Assembly: GCF_000002985.6 (NCBI RefSeq) | Contig: NC_003283.11 | Location: 10,230,001-10,294,000 of the forward strand | Origin: Caenorhabditis elegans | Lineage: Eukaryota > Nematoda > Chromadorea > Rhabditida > Rhabditidae | Reading direction: 5' to 3' | Length of the DNA stretch: 64,000 bases | Shown: positions 61,794 to 64,000 of the stretch, in pieces | Layout of the letters: each line of letters opens with the position of its first letter | Numbering within the stretch: the stretch's first letter is position 1 | Translations under genes and position numbers: made by a program | Notes under the pieces: generated by a model | What the model saw: the letters and a program-made list of their open reading frames with translations, nothing else | Told to the model about the DNA's origin: nothing | The model's database searches: none

Positions 61794-62812
61794 CTAGTGT
61801 CGCTTGAGAAACATGACTGAACGAGTTGGACAAGCGCAATAGGCAGCATCAGATCCTTGAAGACCTGGATTTCCTGGAGCTCCTGGATGACCATCGGATC
61901 CTCGGTTTCCTGGTTGACCTGATCTTCCAGCTGGTCCACATGGTCCACTTGGTCCTCTCTCTCCTGGTCTTCCTGGGTTTCCAGGTGCTCCTTGACGTCC
62001 TGGTTGTCCAGCTCTTCCTGGTGCTCCTGGAGATCCGTGTCCGCGACGCCCATCCTTTCCTGGATGTCCTGGTTGTCCTGGATTTCCATCTCTTCCTGGT
62101 TGTCCAGCATTTCCTTGTGGTCCTGGTTGTCCTGGTCTTCCATCATTTCCTCGTCTTCCTGGTTGTCCTGGACGTCCGTCTGGACCCGGTCTTCCAACCT
62201 GTCCGCATGTACCGGATGGTCCTGGTGGTCCGGCCGGGCATTTAATACAGTCTTGATTACGCGGTGGACAGGCGGGAGCACGAATTGTGTTATAATTATC
62301 TTGTCCATTGCGTCCTGGAATTCCTGGAATTCCTCTCTGTCCTGGATGCCCTGGTGGTCCTGGTGGTCCTCGTGGACATTTTGGCTTTGTTGGCTCACAT
62401 TGGCACCAAGCTGGGAGACCTGAGAAAGTTGAACGACGTTTTTGGCGGAAGACGGAGTTGAATGGATTTTCCTTTGGCTGAGATGGTGGGGAGACCATGA
62501 CTTGAACATCGAGCATCTCAACCCAGGCAGCATCAGTGTCGGCGCGGAACATCTTCACACCATCAAGAACCTGAAAATAAATTATTATATTTCACAGAAG
62601 TATAAATAACATTTAGTTAATATTTTCTGATCCATCTTTTGAGGAAAAATATTATTTCGAAAATGTAAATTAGAAAACAATATTAAAATGCAAACCTCGT
62701 CATGCATCTCATTAATAGTAGAGTAGAGTCCTGGAATGACAACAACACATGTCAAAATGGCAATAGTAGATGCCAAAGAGGCAATACCAACCAGAAGCTT
62801 CTCCTCAAACAT
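61794..62812 (-). CDS. Cuticle collagen (col family)
   Basis: Exons 62812-62696 and 62570-61794 encode about 297 residues. The N-terminal hydrophobic segment ([20 protein letters not shown]), an RQKRR cleavage site, the WCQCEP linker, Gly-X-Y blocks split by a Cys cluster (DCIKC), and a tail ending [17 protein letters not shown] are the standard cuticle collagen layout. The N-terminus [10 protein letters not shown] and the intron position match the collagen at 11784-12718. It is a secreted structural protein of the cuticle. The antisense strand is open over long stretches only because of the Gly-Pro codon repeat. Confidence 0.93.
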
Positions 62813-63633
62813 TTTAGCTCAGTCCGAACGTCTTCTCCTTGAAAGGGAAGTCGATGTGGATGATGAATTTTCAAACCCTTCATCCTTCACTTAAATACTT
62901 TTCCGGAGAAGGTCGCCGCACCAGGCGCAAAATGGGCGGGGCATCTGTATCCCCATCTTTTTTACTTTTATCATCTAAAGTTTCTGTTCTCTTTCTTCTC
63001 TCTTTCTCGCTCCTGCAATTTAGTTTTGCACCCGTAAACGTAAACGTTTTTCTTTCCGTTTCTGACCTAATTGGTAACTCCTCGCGCCAACCGCGCCTTG
63101 ACCATTTTGATAGGAGAAATTGATAAGAAAAGGTGAAATAAAGAAAATGAGATGATATGAAAAAAAGGGAACGCTTTTTTTGCCCTTTACGATGACACAA
63201 TGACCGCTTTCTCTTTCTCGGAGAAGAACATCCAATTGCGGAATAAGAGTGTGAGAGTAGAACTATTCAACCTGTTTTTGCCAAATGTTTAGTTGGTTTT
63301 TTCGATAGTAGGAAACAATTTTCAAAACTTTCAGATAGAGACGTTGAAACTTTTCGACGTGGTACTGTGAAACTGATGTGGTACTTGAAAATAACCGTTT
63401 CATTGGTGAACTAGTACACATTTTCAAGAGGTTACATCACTTCAAGGCATATTGAAACTTAGTTACTCTTCTCAATTGTAATTCGAGAATTGTCTGCCGA
63501 GTCTCTAATTTTCTTAACATGATGAATATTCATAGGTCTTGTTCGATGGAAAAATATTCAAAAACGGTGCATAAAAGTTTATTTTTGTTGTTGTGGAGTG
63601 AAAAAAGAAAATAAAAACCTTAAAATCCAACTT
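62813..63633. other. Collagen promoter and intergenic region
   Basis: Contains a TATA-like sequence on the minus strand near 62890-62900 and the 3' flank of the next collagen. No further gene is seen. Confidence 0.45.
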
Positions 63634-64000
63634 CTAATGCCTTGCTTTGACAAACACTGACGATCTTGGTGGGCATGCACAATATGCAGCATCTGGTCCT
63701 GGAAGGCCTCTACCTCCTGGAGTACCTGGATGTCCATCGGATCCTCTGTTTCCTGGTTGCCCTGGTCTTCCTCCTGGTCCTGGTTGACCATCTTGTCCTC
63801 TTTCTCCTTTTCTTCCTGGATTTCCTGCACTTCCTTGCTTTCCTGGTTGTCCTGGTCTTCCAGCTGTTCCTGGATGCCCACGTCCCTTTCTTCCGTCTTT
63901 TCCTGGATTTCCTGGTTGCCCGGGTTCTCCGTCTCTTCCAGGATGTCCAGCATTTCCTTGTGGTGCCGGTTGACCTGGTCTACCATTATTTCCTTTTCTT
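63634..64000 (-). CDS. Cuticle collagen, 3' part only
   Basis: The minus strand is open from the right edge of the window to a TAG at 63634-63636 and encodes about 121 residues. They are nearly all Gly-X-Y repeats (for example [20 protein letters not shown] and [10 protein letters not shown]), ending [20 protein letters not shown]. The tail is very close to that of the collagen at 61794-62812, so the two look like tandem duplicates about 1 kb apart. The 5' part lies beyond the window. Confidence 0.92.
   Translation of the reverse strand, partial: RKGNNGRPGQPAPQGNAGHPGRDGEPGQPGNPGKDGRKGRGHPGTAGRPGQPGKQGSAGNPGRKGERGQDGQPGPGGRPGQPGNRGSDGHPGTPGGRGLPGPDAAYCACPPRSSVFVKARH

Noticed and set aside
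61826-62461. Plus-strand open frames rich in Leu/Val/Trp
   Set aside because: They are antisense shadows of the Gly-Pro repeat of the collagen on the minus strand.

Overview
The window is nuclear DNA of the nematode Caenorhabditis elegans. The evidence is short AT-rich introns with GT...TTTCAG borders, a chemoreceptor GPCR content typical of this worm, major sperm protein debris, cuticle collagens and nematode-type lysozymes. Several proteins are recognisable outright: AKT-1 with its two mutually exclusive exons, the Ro60 protein ROP-1, the SNAP-25 protein RIC-4, and LYS-1/2/3. From remembered gene order this is most likely the centre of chromosome V (C12D8 to Y22F5A region); that placement is recall, not computed.

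Layout. 1-10.4 kb: three copies (one cut by the window edge) of a small secreted YGGYG-type peptide gene, associated with a major sperm protein pseudogene and two sperm protein fragments. The two full peptide genes lie in inverted orientation and bracket a str-class chemoreceptor gene and a four-KH-domain FUBP-like RNA-binding gene. 10.8-13.2 kb: two small genes of unknown function and a cuticle collagen. 13.2-18.9 kb: long 5' region of akt-1. 18.9-25 kb: akt-1 (+) and rop-1 (-), convergent. 26.3-30.6 kb: a nuclear hormone receptor (+) and an sri-like chemoreceptor (-). 31.5-40.3 kb: ric-4 (-), whose 7.8 kb first intron holds a second candidate first exon and about 1.15 kb of 34-bp minisatellite. 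40.3-47.9 kb: intergenic DNA with a small hAT-type element. 47.9-53.4 kb: the lysozyme cluster lys-1 (+), lys-2 (-), lys-3 (-), with a foldback element between lys-1 and lys-2. 54.1-55.7 kb: a palindromic Tc1/mariner-type element with transposase remnants. 57.6-64 kb: a Gly-rich, Cys-rich single-pass membrane protein, a GT31 glycosyltransferase, a second collagen and the 3' part of a third.

The genes do not form one pathway. Local themes are innate defence (peptide genes, lysozymes with upstream GATA sites), cuticle (three related collagens with a shared layout), signalling (AKT-1), RNA quality control (ROP-1, KH protein) and synaptic release (RIC-4). I found no clear undescribed multi-gene system. 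The more unusual items are the inverted peptide/sperm-protein duplication, two hAT-type elements with perfect 8-bp target duplications, higher-order structure in the ric-4 intronic minisatellite, a candidate alternative RIC-4 N-terminus, and splice acceptors ending in AAG at conserved protein positions. Exon limits were read by hand and may be off by a base or two.
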